A stretch of 21,498 bases of DNA from a virus (IMGVR_UViG_3300032073_000312:1-21498); one strand, 5' to 3'; shown: positions 6,101 through 13,501, counted from the first letter of the stretch. Translations and numbers: made by a program. Notes: a model not told the origin generated them from the letters alone.

Positions 6101-9100
6101 CATAACTAAGTATAGTATCTCCAAAAGATAATACTGCTAAAGCAGCTAATCCAAAGCCACCAGATAATGCAGTTTCTGCACCTGTACCCGCACTTGCCAT
6201 TCCAGCAAATGCTGTTGTTACAACACCCGCTATTAAGCCAATTTTTCCAAGTCTTTTAAGAGAAAATTTACTAAATCTGCCAACAGAGTTTGTTGCCTTT
6301 TTAGTTCCTGTTCTCCAACTAGTTGCAAAACCACGAGTAGTTCTCATGTTCATACTGCCAATTTTTGAAAGAAGGCTTGTGCTGCCTGCTGCAGTATTTC
6401 CAATAAGAGCACCAATAATGCTTTGCCCTCGTGCCATTAAATTCAAAGAAGAAATTCTAGTCATTGCAGCAGCAAGAATTGAGTTAAAAGTTCCTACAAT
6501 AAAGGCTAGCTTCTTAGGATCCCCTAGTATTGCGCTTTGTACTAAAGACGCACCAATACCAACTATTGCGGCCCCTGTAGTGCCTATTAAGTCTCCTAAT
6601 AATAACTCAGCTCCAACAACGTAACTAGCAAGACCCGCTAGACTGGCTATTCCTCTTCTTTTATTCTGTCTTGCAAGACCAGCTGCTAAACCTCCCATTT
6701 GAGCTTTAGATGCGCCAATAATTTGTTTACTTGTATTAGCAGGATTACTACCAACAAATAAATCATAAAGCATACCCGTACCACGAGCAGCACCTATTGA
6801 CGTTAGACTTGTTTTAACAAAGCCAATTAACGCAGTTCTTATTTTTTTAAAGAAAACGGCTGCAGCTAAACCACCATATAAAATAGTAGTAAGCAAACCA
6901 CCGCCTGGAAGGAAAGACAGTATTTGAGCAGGAAGCCCTATTATACTATTTCCTATTGATTCGGCAAGACCCTTACCAAAGGCATTAGCAACACTTAGTA
7001 GTGTTCTCAATATTTTTGGTATGTTTGTTATAATAGTGTTTATACCTTGTCCTATTGCATTTCCAAGGCCTCTTGCAACTTCTTCAAATACACCGCTTCT
7101 TAACAGTGCGCCATCAAAAGCTGCGGCTACTGCTGTGAATACAGATATAAACAACAAAGGGCCTAACTTAGCAAAAGTCTTTTTAAATAGACTAGGACTA
7201 ACTGCTTTTGTTAAAGCCGCTGCAATACCTAAAGAAATAAACGATGCAATCTGAGGAGATATCTCTCTTATTGTCGTAAAGCTTTTTCTAATTGAAATTG
7301 ATATAACGTCAGCTAATTCTTGACCCATTCCGAAAGCAGCTTCTTTAGCTGCCCCTGCTCTTATTTTTACCTTAGATACAGTAACAGAAAGACCTTCGGA
7401 TGAAAAATTGCTAGAGCTAAAGTTGTCAAAAACACGTTTAAATATTTCTGAAACCTTAGATCCAAAGTCAGATACAGCTCTTGTAGTTTTTGGTAAAAAT
7501 TCTAAAGCTCTGTCATAGATACCTTCCATAGTGTCTGTCCACCAAGAATTACCTATAACTTCATTATATAACCAAAAGAATTTTCTTTCAATAAATTCTA
7601 ATGCTGTTTTTACATAGTTTACTGTTTGAGAAAGATATTTAACAGTTACATCATAAATTCCTAGCATTGTAGTATTTACTCTTTTAAATACTTTGCTAAG
7701 GCTTCCACCAAACGATTTGTTTATTGCGTCTCCAACAGCAACGAAGAATTGGCCTAACTTTCTTATTTGAATTTGTAAAGCTACTACTAATTCTGTTGCT
7801 AATATATTTCTTTTTATTTCTTTAAAAGCTTTTCCTAAAACGGCTGATGCTTTTCCGAATCTCTCAAAAGAAGTATATCTTAACCTGAGAAGGCTTCTGT
7901 CTATAATTCCAAGGAAAATTCCAGTTTCATATAAAGCAACATTTAAGGATCTGAGAACTTTTTCACCAATATTTCCAAAGTTATACCAACGTTTTCCATA
8001 CCTGTCAATTACTTCGCCGAGAGTATATAAATTGTCTCCAAATTCTTTCAAATTTGAGGAGTTAAATATAGAGCGTATAGCCCCTGAAAACTTAGTGTCA
8101 GTTATTCTTGCAAAGATTGCTTCAACGTCTAGTCCAAATCTTCTGAGGGCTGCACTAGCAAATAAAAAGGCCCCAGCAACATTTAATTGAATTACTTGAC
8201 CAAAGTCTCTAAAAGGCGTTATTACTTTTGGAATAGCATCAAGAGCACGGTTAAATATAGCACTAATGATACGAGCCAGCCCTCTGCCTACAGATATTAT
8301 TCCTGTAAAGGTATCAGCGAAAGCTCTCCCTGCGCCTACAATTCCTGAAACTAAGGATGAGCGATTGCCTTCAATAGCGTCGGTTATTTTATTTATACGG
8401 CTAGTAAAGGCAGCTGTAATTCCTAGTTGTTTACTTACTTCACCTGTAACCCTTCCAATCTGATCTCTTAAGACAGACAGTGCTTGATTTGATGTTTGTT
8501 CAACAAGTTCAAATTCTTTAGCTAGTTTTTCGGACTGACTTAGCAAAGCTTCAAAGACCACATCAGTAGTAATCTTACCTTGTTCTGCTAGTTTTCTGAG
8601 AGAACCAAAAGGAACTTCCATAGCATCTGAAATAACTCTTGCAAGCCTAGGAGCCTGTTCTAATACTGAGTTAAGCTCTTGACCACGTAATTGACCAGAA
8701 GCTAAACCTTGCCCTAACTGGAACAAAGCAGCACGAGTTGATTCTGCACTTCCTCCAGAAATAGAGGTAGCTAGACCAACTGAAGTAATTGCTTTGTTGA
8801 CTGCTTCTGCTGATTTACCTGCATCTTTAAGAGCAATACCAAATCGGTTATATGTTTCTACAGTTGCGTCAATAGGCGATCGAGTATCTTTAGCGATCTT
8901 GTATAGACTATTCAACTGGTTATTCATTGCCTTTCCTCGACCAGTAACTAATGAGATTCTATTCTCAAGGTTAGTCAGGGAGTCTGTGGCACCATTAATT
9001 CCTTTAGTTATTGCTGTACCTGCAAAGGCTGCACCAATACCGATAGCAAGTCTTCGAAATGCTGTGTTTAATCCTGTGGTTGTTCTTTCAATTCGACCAA

Positions 9101-9176
9101 CCGATTTCTCTAAACGTCCTAAGTCTCTTTGTGCTTGACGACTATTAGAACGTACTCTAATTTCTACACCACTCAT
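3126..9176 (-). CDS. tape measure protein (2016 aa)
   Basis: The long tail-length ruler that lines the tail tube. Residues about 66-220 match the tape-measure N-terminal domain (for example RSPIDATVETYNRFGIALKD, then GGSAESTRAALFQLGQGLAS and GQLRGQELNSVLEQAPRLAR). Residues about 620-1110 contain several hydrophobic stretches, such as GLIAAIPAMIIGLVAAIVAV, which may form membrane-spanning segments on ejection. Residues about 1130-1900 are rich in predicted coiled coil. The C-terminus has the usual GGIVPN...GQDSVPAMLTPGELVVP motif of lambda-like tape measures. By the usual ratio of about 0.15 nm per residue, 2016 residues imply a tail near 300 nm. No lysozyme or peptidase motif was noticed. AAGGAG precedes the ATG. 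It follows the gp10-like gene after a strong hairpin and is followed by a terminator, with no tail-tip genes behind it. Confidence 0.95.
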   Translation of the reverse strand: MSGVEIRVRSNSRQAQRDLGRLEKSVGRIERTTTGLNTAFRRLAIGIGAAFAGTAITKGINGATDSLTNLENRISLVTGRGKAMNNQLNSLYKIAKDTRSPIDATVETYNRFGIALKDAGKSAEAVNKAITSVGLATSISGGSAESTRAALFQLGQGLASGQLRGQELNSVLEQAPRLARVISDAMEVPFGSLRKLAEQGKITTDVVFEALLSQSEKLAKEFELVEQTSNQALSVLRDQIGRVTGEVSKQLGITAAFTSRINKITDAIEGNRSSLVSGIVGAGRAFADTFTGIISVGRGLARIISAIFNRALDAIPKVITPFRDFGQVIQLNVAGAFLFASAALRRFGLDVEAIFARITDTKFSGAIRSIFNSSNLKEFGDNLYTLGEVIDRYGKRWYNFGNIGEKVLRSLNVALYETGIFLGIIDRSLLRLRYTSFERFGKASAVLGKAFKEIKRNILATELVVALQIQIRKLGQFFVAVGDAINKSFGGSLSKVFKRVNTTMLGIYDVTVKYLSQTVNYVKTALEFIERKFFWLYNEVIGNSWWTDTMEGIYDRALEFLPKTTRAVSDFGSKVSEIFKRVFDNFSSSNFSSEGLSVTVSKVKIRAGAAKEAAFGMGQELADVISISIRKSFTTIREISPQIASFISLGIAAALTKAVSPSLFKKTFAKLGPLLFISVFTAVAAAFDGALLRSGVFEEVARGLGNAIGQGINTIITNIPKILRTLLSVANAFGKGLAESIGNSIIGLPAQILSFLPGGGLLTTILYGGLAAAVFFKKIRTALIGFVKTSLTSIGAARGTGMLYDLFVGSNPANTSKQIIGASKAQMGGLAAGLARQNKRRGIASLAGLASYVVGAELLLGDLIGTTGAAIVGIGASLVQSAILGDPKKLAFIVGTFNSILAAAMTRISSLNLMARGQSIIGALIGNTAAGSTSLLSKIGSMNMRTTRGFATSWRTGTKKATNSVGRFSKFSLKRLGKIGLIAGVVTTAFAGMASAGTGAETALSGGFGLAALAVLSFGDTILSYAIPALGKLLGMLGKLRFVSVITAALSGFATTLVTTLVTGFSLAIGGLIAAIPAMIIGLVAAIVAVTAGALSIALFGTGDSFKEKTKNVFDDIGARFNLLGKDLSDVRKKMVKDLRMIESDLGKGFKINLSSKLADANISDADDKDLLKIERAVKTLDKNRDKAEKERIRYGEISQETRKDIEAAARAVETAVYAVNDTDSRSASQGAAGLASLSDQFSSAIRLVKPFKLSDLLPSFMKADLEGVDLVRQNLLKDINAGKFTAERLDTPAIAEAFATALLEADLRLPDALTATLEEIRFGGGVIDSDVGAQLNELAMNDSTFFNSLKDLFSRTSAGARLAALDNNSDSQLELGDATFLRTTLRSIQSMQTGRAALEPRMSEILGGEVSGLAFANIDMGEMRTLRLMQSRLERDEREIFQGNDLERINFSQGSASAALDSMLRGVDEGLIQAYGSRLKQFEEAVISLTNVEIDKGAITDVNRQLEDIGISSSLNLQNFNDTESYAIIQRINDSLKQRKVLETELFNIQQNTELQDRDRITSIDFQNDAILAQDQHLRHLVDLSNQLGLSETNRISLLQEAMSSVDDLTFDINDILTLDAITLKKLIDAQEEVGRLSLLMQRLSEANNMNGIIEGLSAKEIAASSKKFQKVIEEILKGTGKGISTSSETIFEKLVGGLNDSNFAFDLAKASSLSTRSILTIEGALKKVEVAQKKIIKSSLADSRSRKDALKIIKDQRAVIFDQLTRGGTVEQAQIGFESMGMDPNLLFESERVKELSLDIINLQEELNSLGANDLENQQRINDLLDKRRQQVENLTVRAEAATDSIQNSFAEGFKTLIKGQSTIANFFNTILDSISNQIIDTVVDSFTEAFFKAASLKSTFDKLFENLFEFDWGSAISKAISFIPFSNGGIVPNTSMSRVGQDSVPAMLTPGELVVPTDKVNSYLNGNSKGNSSVVNLSITGDISRQTRQEIIKMLPAIASGVNSQNKESNYKG

Positions 9177-9195
9177 GGTTGCTCCTTAATAAAAT

Positions 9196-9239
9196 TGCCC
9201 CCCAATGATTTCTCGATAATGAGAAGCCATCAGAGGGCA
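9196..9239 (-). terminator. long hairpin between the gp10-like and tape measure genes
   Basis: On the minus strand TGCCCTCTGATGGCTTCTC pairs with GAGAAATCATTGGGGGGCA around an ATTATC loop: 19 positions with a single mismatch and several G-U pairs, followed by ATTTTATT. It fills the 70-base gap before the tape measure ribosome site. It is probably an attenuating terminator or RNA-processing site that lowers tape measure expression relative to the upstream tail genes. G-U pairing supports the minus strand as the active one. Confidence 0.65.
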
Positions 9240-9246
9240 GAATTAT

Positions 9247-9573
9247 TTAATTAGGGGTTATGATTCCTATAGTCATAAGTACTTGTTCGATAAAATACTT
9301 AGGCGCTTGTTTACTAGATCCATTATTCAAAAACTCTATATGGTCTACATCGTTAGATATAGTACCTTCCGTATAACCATCTAGTCCGCGATAATGTTTG
9401 CTTTTCCATCCCAAACGGGCTTCACCTGTATCAACAGGTGTAACAATTCTTAGTGTTTTTGTAGCATGAGAAATTTTTTCTTTTATGCTAGAGTTACCAA
9501 GCCTTCGGACCTCGTCTCTAACTCTTTCCATTTCTCTGCCGAAGTTAACTACTTCTACACTTATCTTTGTCAT
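9247..9573 (-). CDS. HK97 gp10-like tail completion/minor tail protein
   Basis: A 108-residue protein with the pattern of the HK97 gp10-like family: an N-terminal helical segment (FGREMERVRDEVRRLGNSSI), then RIVTPVDTGEARLGWKSKHY at about residues 44-63 (the TPVDTG motif is typical), a strand with DHIEFLNNGSSKQAPKYF, and a helical end. The family is thought to act at the head-tail joint or the tail end. The start at 9573 shares bases with the stop of the GT frame (TAATG) and has an AAGGAGG site; an upstream TTG would place that site inside the gene. Its position after the chaperones rather than in the neck cluster is less usual. Confidence 0.7.
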   Translation of the reverse strand: MTKISVEVVNFGREMERVRDEVRRLGNSSIKEKISHATKTLRIVTPVDTGEARLGWKSKHYRGLDGYTEGTISNDVDHIEFLNNGSSKQAPKYFIEQVLMTIGIITPN

Positions 9574-9920
9574 TATTTTCCTCCTTGGTTGGGATTCCAA
9601 CCTGAGTCGTCTCCGTTTCTAGCTCTTAACATCATGTCAAGCACTTTACCTTTTGGGACAGCCTTATCAGGTACTTGTGATTTTTCTTTATTTCTAGCCA
9701 TAAGGCTTAATGTAGGAAACAAGCTTTCTGCTTTTTCCTTGACGCCTTGTGTCCTCAAATAGAGGTACGTCCTTTGATCTTCTCTCCAACCAATAGGACG
9801 CCTGTTAAAAAACTCAATCCATTTTAGTAGCTCATCGTATGGCATCTCATCATAGAGTTGATAAGCAGTAATGCCTAAGTTATAAGCTATTTCAAAAATA
9901 GATTCCTCTTGAGGTGTTAG
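9573..9920 (-). CDS. tail assembly chaperone T part, made by -1 frameshift from G (GT fusion)
   Basis: The -1 frame is open from the slippery site to the stop at 9573 (115 codons). It gives LTPQEESIFEIAYNLGITAY joined to MPYDELLKWIEFFNRRPIGW and a charged, flexible tail. The helical start, with the YDELLKWIEFFNRRPIGWRE stretch, looks like the T domain of lambda-like tail assembly chaperones. Ribosomes shifting at 9920-9926 would yield a GT protein of 217 residues (102 from G, 115 from T) that binds the tape measure and recruits tail tube subunits. The ATG at 9845 has no convincing ribosome site, which favours the frameshift over separate initiation. It precedes the gp10-like and tape measure genes, the expected place for a chaperone pair. 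Confidence 0.85.
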   Translation of the reverse strand, partial: LTPQEESIFEIAYNLGITAYQLYDEMPYDELLKWIEFFNRRPIGWREDQRTYLYLRTQGVKEKAESLFPTLSLMARNKEKSQVPDKAVPKGKVLDMMLRARNGDDSGWNPNQGGK

Positions 9921-10225
9921 TTTCCCGCCTCTTCTGCTCCACCTGCGAGTCCAGAATATTCTAACACTGTATTAGAAACTTCATTTAGCTCTGCAATGGG
10001 GAAGGTATTAAAATTCTCATCGGTTAGTTCGTTAGCACCGACAACTGCAAGACGAATGACATCACGCAATAATCCTAGCTGAGAGTCTTCTGACTTGGAC
10101 TTGGTTGTCTTTTTAACCATGTCCTGTACTTTAAGAACTTCAGCCACAGATAATTTGCGGATTTCAACTTCATCGCCCATAAATGGGACTTTTTTAGTAA
10201 TTACTTTTCCAACTAAGTGTTTCAT
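9917..10225 (-). CDS. tail assembly chaperone G
   Basis: A 102-residue protein starting MKHLVGKVITKKVPFMGDEV, with a beta-rich start followed by helices (VEIRKLSVAEVLKVQDMVKK) and a G/A/E tail ending at a stop directly on the slippery site. This shape is typical of the G component of G/GT chaperone pairs. The start is placed at 10225 because GAGAAAGATATT precedes it; the longer frame would overlap the upstream gene and lacks a ribosome site. It is expected in large excess over GT. Confidence 0.8.
   Translation of the reverse strand: MKHLVGKVITKKVPFMGDEVEIRKLSVAEVLKVQDMVKKTTKSKSEDSQLGLLRDVIRLAVVGANELTDENFNTFPIAELNEVSNTVLEYSGLAGGAEEAGN
9920..9926 (-). promoter_or_regulatory. programmed -1 frameshift site GGGAAAC
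   Basis: The minus strand reads GCG GGA AAC TAA in the zero frame. GGGAAAC is a canonical X XXY YYZ heptamer, the next codon is the G stop, and the -1 frame continues for 115 codons. Purine-rich SD-like sequence (GGTGGAG, AGAGG) lies just upstream. Two hairpins follow: CCTC-AA-GAGG five bases downstream, then CTATTT-TTG-AAATAG. Lambda uses GGGAAAG at the same gene junction. Confidence 0.88.
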
Positions 10226-10241
10226 AATATCTTTCTCTAAC

Positions 10242-10481
10242 TTAATTAATTTTATCTTTTTCAGCAAACAACTCAGTGTTGTTAGCTTGAAAATCGTCTA
10301 GCATTTTTCTGCAAGTATGTAGCACAGATAATGTTTCAAAACACTCTCTACCCTCAACTGAATTCTCTTCAAAGTCCTGAAACCTTTCAAAACTCTTTCT
10401 AATGCTAATATCAATACTTCTACGCATATGTCTAAAAGTTGTACGCATAACGAAGGTCTTACTAAATGGTTTTTCGTTCAT
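10242..10481 (-). CDS. hypothetical protein before the tail chaperones (79 aa)
   Basis: A 79-residue protein starting MNEKPFSKTFVMRTTFRHMR. It is basic at the start and mostly helical, with cysteines in ECFETLSVLHTCRKMLDDF. Not recognised. It sits between the major tail protein terminator and the G chaperone, whose ATG is 17 bases past its stop codon. AGAAAGATAT lies before its ATG, as also seen before G. A tail-assembly role is plausible only from position. Confidence 0.55.
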   Translation of the reverse strand: MNEKPFSKTFVMRTTFRHMRRSIDISIRKSFERFQDFEENSVEGRECFETLSVLHTCRKMLDDFQANNTELFAEKDKIN

Positions 10482-10502
10482 TTTATATATCTTTCTAATA
10501 CT

Positions 10503-10533
10503 AATAAAATAAAGGAAGCCCGTTAAGGCTCCC
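10503..10533 (-). terminator. intrinsic terminator after the major tail protein gene
   Basis: On the minus strand GGGAGCC pairs with GGCTTCC (seven pairs, one G-T) around a six-base loop, followed at once by TTTATTTTATT. It lies between the major tail protein and the 79-aa gene. It is probably partial, because the chaperones and tape measure downstream need expression at lower levels than the tube protein. Confidence 0.8.
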
Positions 10534-10536
10534 TTC

Positions 10537-10555
10537 TTCTTAAACGTCAGCTATT
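10537..10555 (-). repeat. 19-bp direct repeat, copy 1, after the major tail protein
   Basis: The minus strand reads AATAGCTGACGTTTAAGAA, identical to 20752-20770. The first bases overlap the TAA stop of the major tail protein gene, and the terminator hairpin starts four bases later. The two copies lie in the same context: stop codon, repeat, hairpin. Function unknown. Confidence 0.8.
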
Positions 10556-11120
10556 AAGAAGCTGCTATAGTTGCTGGGCCAACAAAGTCAGTCTGTGCTG
10601 ACAACGTGACAGTAGCAGTTGTTGTATCTGTTAAAGCAGGGTTAACTAAGATAGCTTCGATTTTACCCGTAAAGTAAAATTCTGTGTTATTCTTAGCAAG
10701 TGTAGTACCTGCCCCTTCGTTCTGTGTACAAGCTTCTTCAGTCATTAAAAAGCGGAAAGCTATTGACTTGCCGATTAAAGAGTGAAGCTTTTCCATGTCT
10801 GATGCGACATAGTTAACAGTAACTTCTAGGGTAGGCGCATCAGCTTGCCCTTGTACCTGTGAAGAGGTCTTCTGACCATAAACAGGAACATTAACAATGT
10901 TTGCTGGTGTACCGATTGAGGGAAATTCACGAACAGAAGGCATTCGAAGGTGATTGGCAACGCCACTCACTTGTCCGTTTGCTGAGTCTGCTGTTCCTGG
11001 AGTTGATCCCACAAAAATTGCAGCGTATTCAGCTGCTGTGTCTACGGTAGCAGGAATTACTTCTGTTGTCATATCAAGATATGAGAAGATTCCAGCCCCT
11101 AGGGACGAAATATGTGCCAT
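10554..11120 (-). CDS. major tail (tube) protein
   Basis: A 188-residue, beta-rich protein starting MAHISSLGAGIFSYLDMTTE. Features expected of tube subunits are present: a conserved-looking centre NIVNVPVYGQKTSSQVQGQA leading into LEVTVNYVASDMEKLHSLIG, then a strand-rich C-terminal half (FYFTGKIEAILVNPALTDTT; TATVTLSAQTDFV). It sits after the tail terminator and before the chaperones, as in most siphoviruses. Its own terminator fits a highly expressed structural gene. The ribosome site is CGGAG. Confidence 0.82.
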   Translation of the reverse strand: MAHISSLGAGIFSYLDMTTEVIPATVDTAAEYAAIFVGSTPGTADSANGQVSGVANHLRMPSVREFPSIGTPANIVNVPVYGQKTSSQVQGQADAPTLEVTVNYVASDMEKLHSLIGKSIAFRFLMTEEACTQNEGAGTTLAKNNTEFYFTGKIEAILVNPALTDTTTATVTLSAQTDFVGPATIAAS

Positions 11121-11123
11121 TTG

Positions 11124-11525
11124 TTATTCTCCGTATATTTTAAATGGTATGAGGTATCGTGCGCTATATAGCGACTTATTGGCAGGGTCTAGCCCTTCCA
11201 TATTTAAGTAAGATGTTGAAAGCTCTGTTCCATTGGTTAATGTTTTATTATCAAAAATTACGTCAAGTATATCTGATATTGCCATAATCCTCTTTTGTCC
11301 TTCCCCTGCTCTAACAAGTATTTTTACAACAACAATTCCTGATAAGGCTTTGCTGCCACCATGAGCATAGTTTTCACTGTTGCTAGGTAAAACACTTAAT
11401 CGACAAAACTCAGCCCCTGTTGTTACAGCGCCTTGATAATTGTCGGGATAGATAGGTATACTGTGTGAAGTCCAAGAAGATCCAGCGAAGATTCCTTCTA
11501 TATCTGACTGTACTAAGTCATACAT
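11124..11525 (-). CDS. tail terminator protein
   Basis: A 133-residue protein starting MYDLVQSDIEGIFAGSSWTS, with an N-terminal helix, central strands (GIVVVKILVRAGEGQKRIMA) and a helix (ISDILDVIFDN). The end SLYSARYLIPFKIYGE is typical of lambda gpU-like/DUF4128-like terminators that cap the tube and join it to the head. It overlaps nothing but starts two bases after the preceding stop, using the AAGGAGG that contains the end of that gene. The next gene is the tube protein, as expected. Confidence 0.72.
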   Translation of the reverse strand: MYDLVQSDIEGIFAGSSWTSHSIPIYPDNYQGAVTTGAEFCRLSVLPSNSENYAHGGSKALSGIVVVKILVRAGEGQKRIMAISDILDVIFDNKTLTNGTELSTSYLNMEGLDPANKSLYSARYLIPFKIYGE

Positions 11526-11526
11526 T

Positions 11527-11862
11527 TTAAACCTCCTTTGTGAGCATAGCTTCTATTGTAAAGCCATTATCTACATAGTCAATAATATTGTATGCTTTGT
11601 TTTCTACTGTTAACGTATCATAACTAGAAATATTTATTCCTGATTTCATAAGTGCTTTTATAGTAAAACCCTCACCAGAAGGTTTATCTGTAGACTGTAT
11701 GATAACTGAAACAGTTAAGGTTGAAGTTGTACTTACTGTACTGCGAGTAGCAAAGTTATAGCTAGCTACAGTTTTATTTGATAATGTTCCTGTCTTAACT
11801 ATGTCTCCTGCAGCAGTAAAGGCTCTATTAACAGAACTTGTTATTTTTGCTGAAAGTGCCAT
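11527..11862 (-). CDS. head closure (stopper) candidate
   Basis: A 111-residue, serine/threonine-rich beta protein starting MALSAKITSSVNRAFTAAGD. The order NFATRSTV..TVSVIIQSTDKP and the ending DTLTVENKAYNIIDYVDNGF suggest the small barrel of head-tail stopper proteins (SPP1 gp16/HK97 type). The assignment rests mainly on its place between the connector and the tail terminator. Its ATG overlaps the stop of the connector gene (TAATG), and its own stop lies inside the ribosome site of the next. Confidence 0.6.
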   Translation of the reverse strand: MALSAKITSSVNRAFTAAGDIVKTGTLSNKTVASYNFATRSTVSTTSTLTVSVIIQSTDKPSGEGFTIKALMKSGINISSYDTLTVENKAYNIIDYVDNGFTIEAMLTKEV

Positions 11863-12368
11863 TAGTTAGATCTCCACCAACTTGTACCCATTCCCGATAC
11901 ACCTTTTCTAATTAAGGGTCGGAGTGGTTTCATAACAATATTTGGAGAAATAGAGATTCTTGTGACATCATTGTTCGTGTCACTTAGGCTAATATTTCCA
12001 ACACTTATAGACTCAAAAGTTTGCACTGTTTGAGCTAGAAGATCTTCATTGTTTAATAGATGGAGTGCTTGTTCGTAAACAGCAACTTTAACTACATTTG
12101 GAATTACATTATTTGCAATGGTAATACTTTGGCCCATTCTGTCATCAAAATAAATAACATTTTTACGAGGCCAAGCAAGAGCTTGGGAAGAACTAACAGC
12201 AGATCCAATCCAAGGATTGTTGTCAATAAGCTGTGTAGCGGTAACTAGCGCATCTTCTCTAGTTGCTGTTGCAGCTGTATCCCAGCTAGCAGCATCAATA
12301 CGAGTTTCAAAGTAAGTGCTAGCATCTGCTACTTCTGCATAACTATTAGTGTTAAGTGCTAAGGCCAT
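11862..12368 (-). CDS. head-tail connector/adaptor (DnaT_2-like)
   Basis: A 168-residue protein starting MALALNTNSYAEVADASTYF. The pattern YAEVADASTYFETRIDAASW...ALVTATQLIDNNPW...ALAWPRKNVI is that of phage proteins annotated as DnaT-like (DnaT_2), which sit directly after the major capsid gene and serve as the first connector ring on the portal. The C-terminal part (PNIVMKPLRPLIRKG) is basic. The strong AGGAGG site and the position between major capsid and stopper agree with this. The DnaT name is a family label and does not imply primosome activity. Confidence 0.72.
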   Translation of the reverse strand: MALALNTNSYAEVADASTYFETRIDAASWDTAATATREDALVTATQLIDNNPWIGSAVSSSQALAWPRKNVIYFDDRMGQSITIANNVIPNVVKVAVYEQALHLLNNEDLLAQTVQTFESISVGNISLSDTNNDVTRISISPNIVMKPLRPLIRKGVSGMGTSWWRSN

Positions 12369-12385
12369 TAGTTCCTCCTAGCTTA

Positions 12386-13501
12386 TTAAGCGTGATAGAT
12401 AGGCAGAATGCCCAAGTTAAGCGCAGACATCTTACGAGTATACGAAGCAGCTGCCGCGTAAGTAGTATTAGTTGCAAACGCGTTTGTAGCACCAGACCAG
12501 TCATAACCCATTGGGTGCATGATAAATCCATAACGGTACCAAATGTTTGTTGATCCACCACCAGTGTAAGAGGCCGCATCACGGTCTACTTCAACAGGAG
12601 TTGGTGCAGGTACAGGAGCAAAAGAAATAGCTCCAGGCTTTAGCAAGAAAGAACACTTAACTGATCGTGTGTTCAAGTCATTAGTTGGGCCAGCAGCAAA
12701 TTGATTTGCACGAGTCATAACTAAGCGGAACTTACCACCAAAGATAGTCTGGAAATCCATGTTACCTTCTGTGATACGTGTTTCGTCTACTAAGTTAGCA
12801 GCACGCATTTCAGCCATAACTTCAGGTGAAGTAACTAGATACATAAAGTCTGGCTCATGGTCTTTGAAGCCCATGCCTAAAGCTTTAAATAAACGCTCAC
12901 CACGAGCAGCACCTGTTGAAGATGCGTCAAATAGTTTACGCTCAGTAGCTAAGTTAGTTGCTGCAGCACCAAATTCGCCAAGGGCGTTGACGTCTACAAA
13001 CATACCTGTAGCTGCCGCATCTGGGTCTGTTCCGTATGCAATTAAGCCTCCGTTTCCAGAACCGCCTTTGTCACCAAGAGTTACCTCTGAAAGAGCAACG
13101 CCCTTCAAGATAGCCATAAGTGCGTCACCTTCGTCATCTCCACGTACTTGTGCAAAGTCACGAGCAATTTTTGCTAGCCCGTCTTGCTTTGAGATAACTT
13201 CTTGTAGGTTTACTTGCTGTGCGCCAAATGTACGCATGGTCTTGATATAGTTAGCGATATCAGTTGAAACATCTGTATATGTACCGTCAGTTGCACTTGA
13301 CAAAGAAGGAACATTGATGTTAGCCGATAAAGGCTTGTGATATCTGAATTGTCCAACAAAAGATTCGCCACTGGCGTTAATGTCGGGTCGAGAAGAAACA
13401 ACGCCTGTGGCATTGAGTTTCTTGGATGATGTATAAGCTTCATCAGCGTAGGCAGATATTGCTACCGCTACGTTTTGAAAGTCTGTATTTGTAATAGCCA
13501 T
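12386..13501 (-). CDS. major capsid protein
   Basis: A 371-residue protein starting MAITNTDFQNVAVAISAYAD. It directly follows the scaffold gene and precedes the connector, which is the standard place for the major capsid protein. Supporting segments are a long helix (IANYIKTMRTFGAQQVNLQE), LAKIARDFAQVRGDDEGDAL, ...FLYLVTSPEV-type strand-helix units around residues 210-230 (DFMYLVTSPEVMAEMRAANL), and the C-terminal YGFIMHPMGYDWSGAT. This resembles HK97-fold capsid proteins of the larger (350-400 residue) class. There is no N-terminal delta/protease region, so maturation depends on the separate scaffold. The ribosome site is AAGGA. Confidence 0.85.
   Translation of the reverse strand: MAITNTDFQNVAVAISAYADEAYTSSKKLNATGVVSSRPDINASGESFVGQFRYHKPLSANINVPSLSSATDGTYTDVSTDIANYIKTMRTFGAQQVNLQEVISKQDGLAKIARDFAQVRGDDEGDALMAILKGVALSEVTLGDKGGSGNGGLIAYGTDPDAAATGMFVDVNALGEFGAAATNLATERKLFDASSTGAARGERLFKALGMGFKDHEPDFMYLVTSPEVMAEMRAANLVDETRITEGNMDFQTIFGGKFRLVMTRANQFAAGPTNDLNTRSVKCSFLLKPGAISFAPVPAPTPVEVDRDAASYTGGGSTNIWYRYGFIMHPMGYDWSGATNAFATNTTYAAAASYTRKMSALNLGILPIYHA

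Noticed and set aside
3328-9762. Plus-strand open frames opposite the tape measure and neighbouring tail genes
   Set aside because: All lie opposite confident genes, have low-complexity composition and lack sensible ribosome sites. They are shadows.
12352-12582. Second minus-strand frame overlapping the end of the capsid gene
   Set aside because: It lies in a different frame of a confident gene without a ribosome site or slippery sequence, so it is a shadow rather than a frameshift product.
12759-13250. Plus-strand frame of 163 codons opposite the major capsid gene
   Set aside because: It mirrors the codon pattern of the capsid gene on the other strand and has no recognisable protein features.
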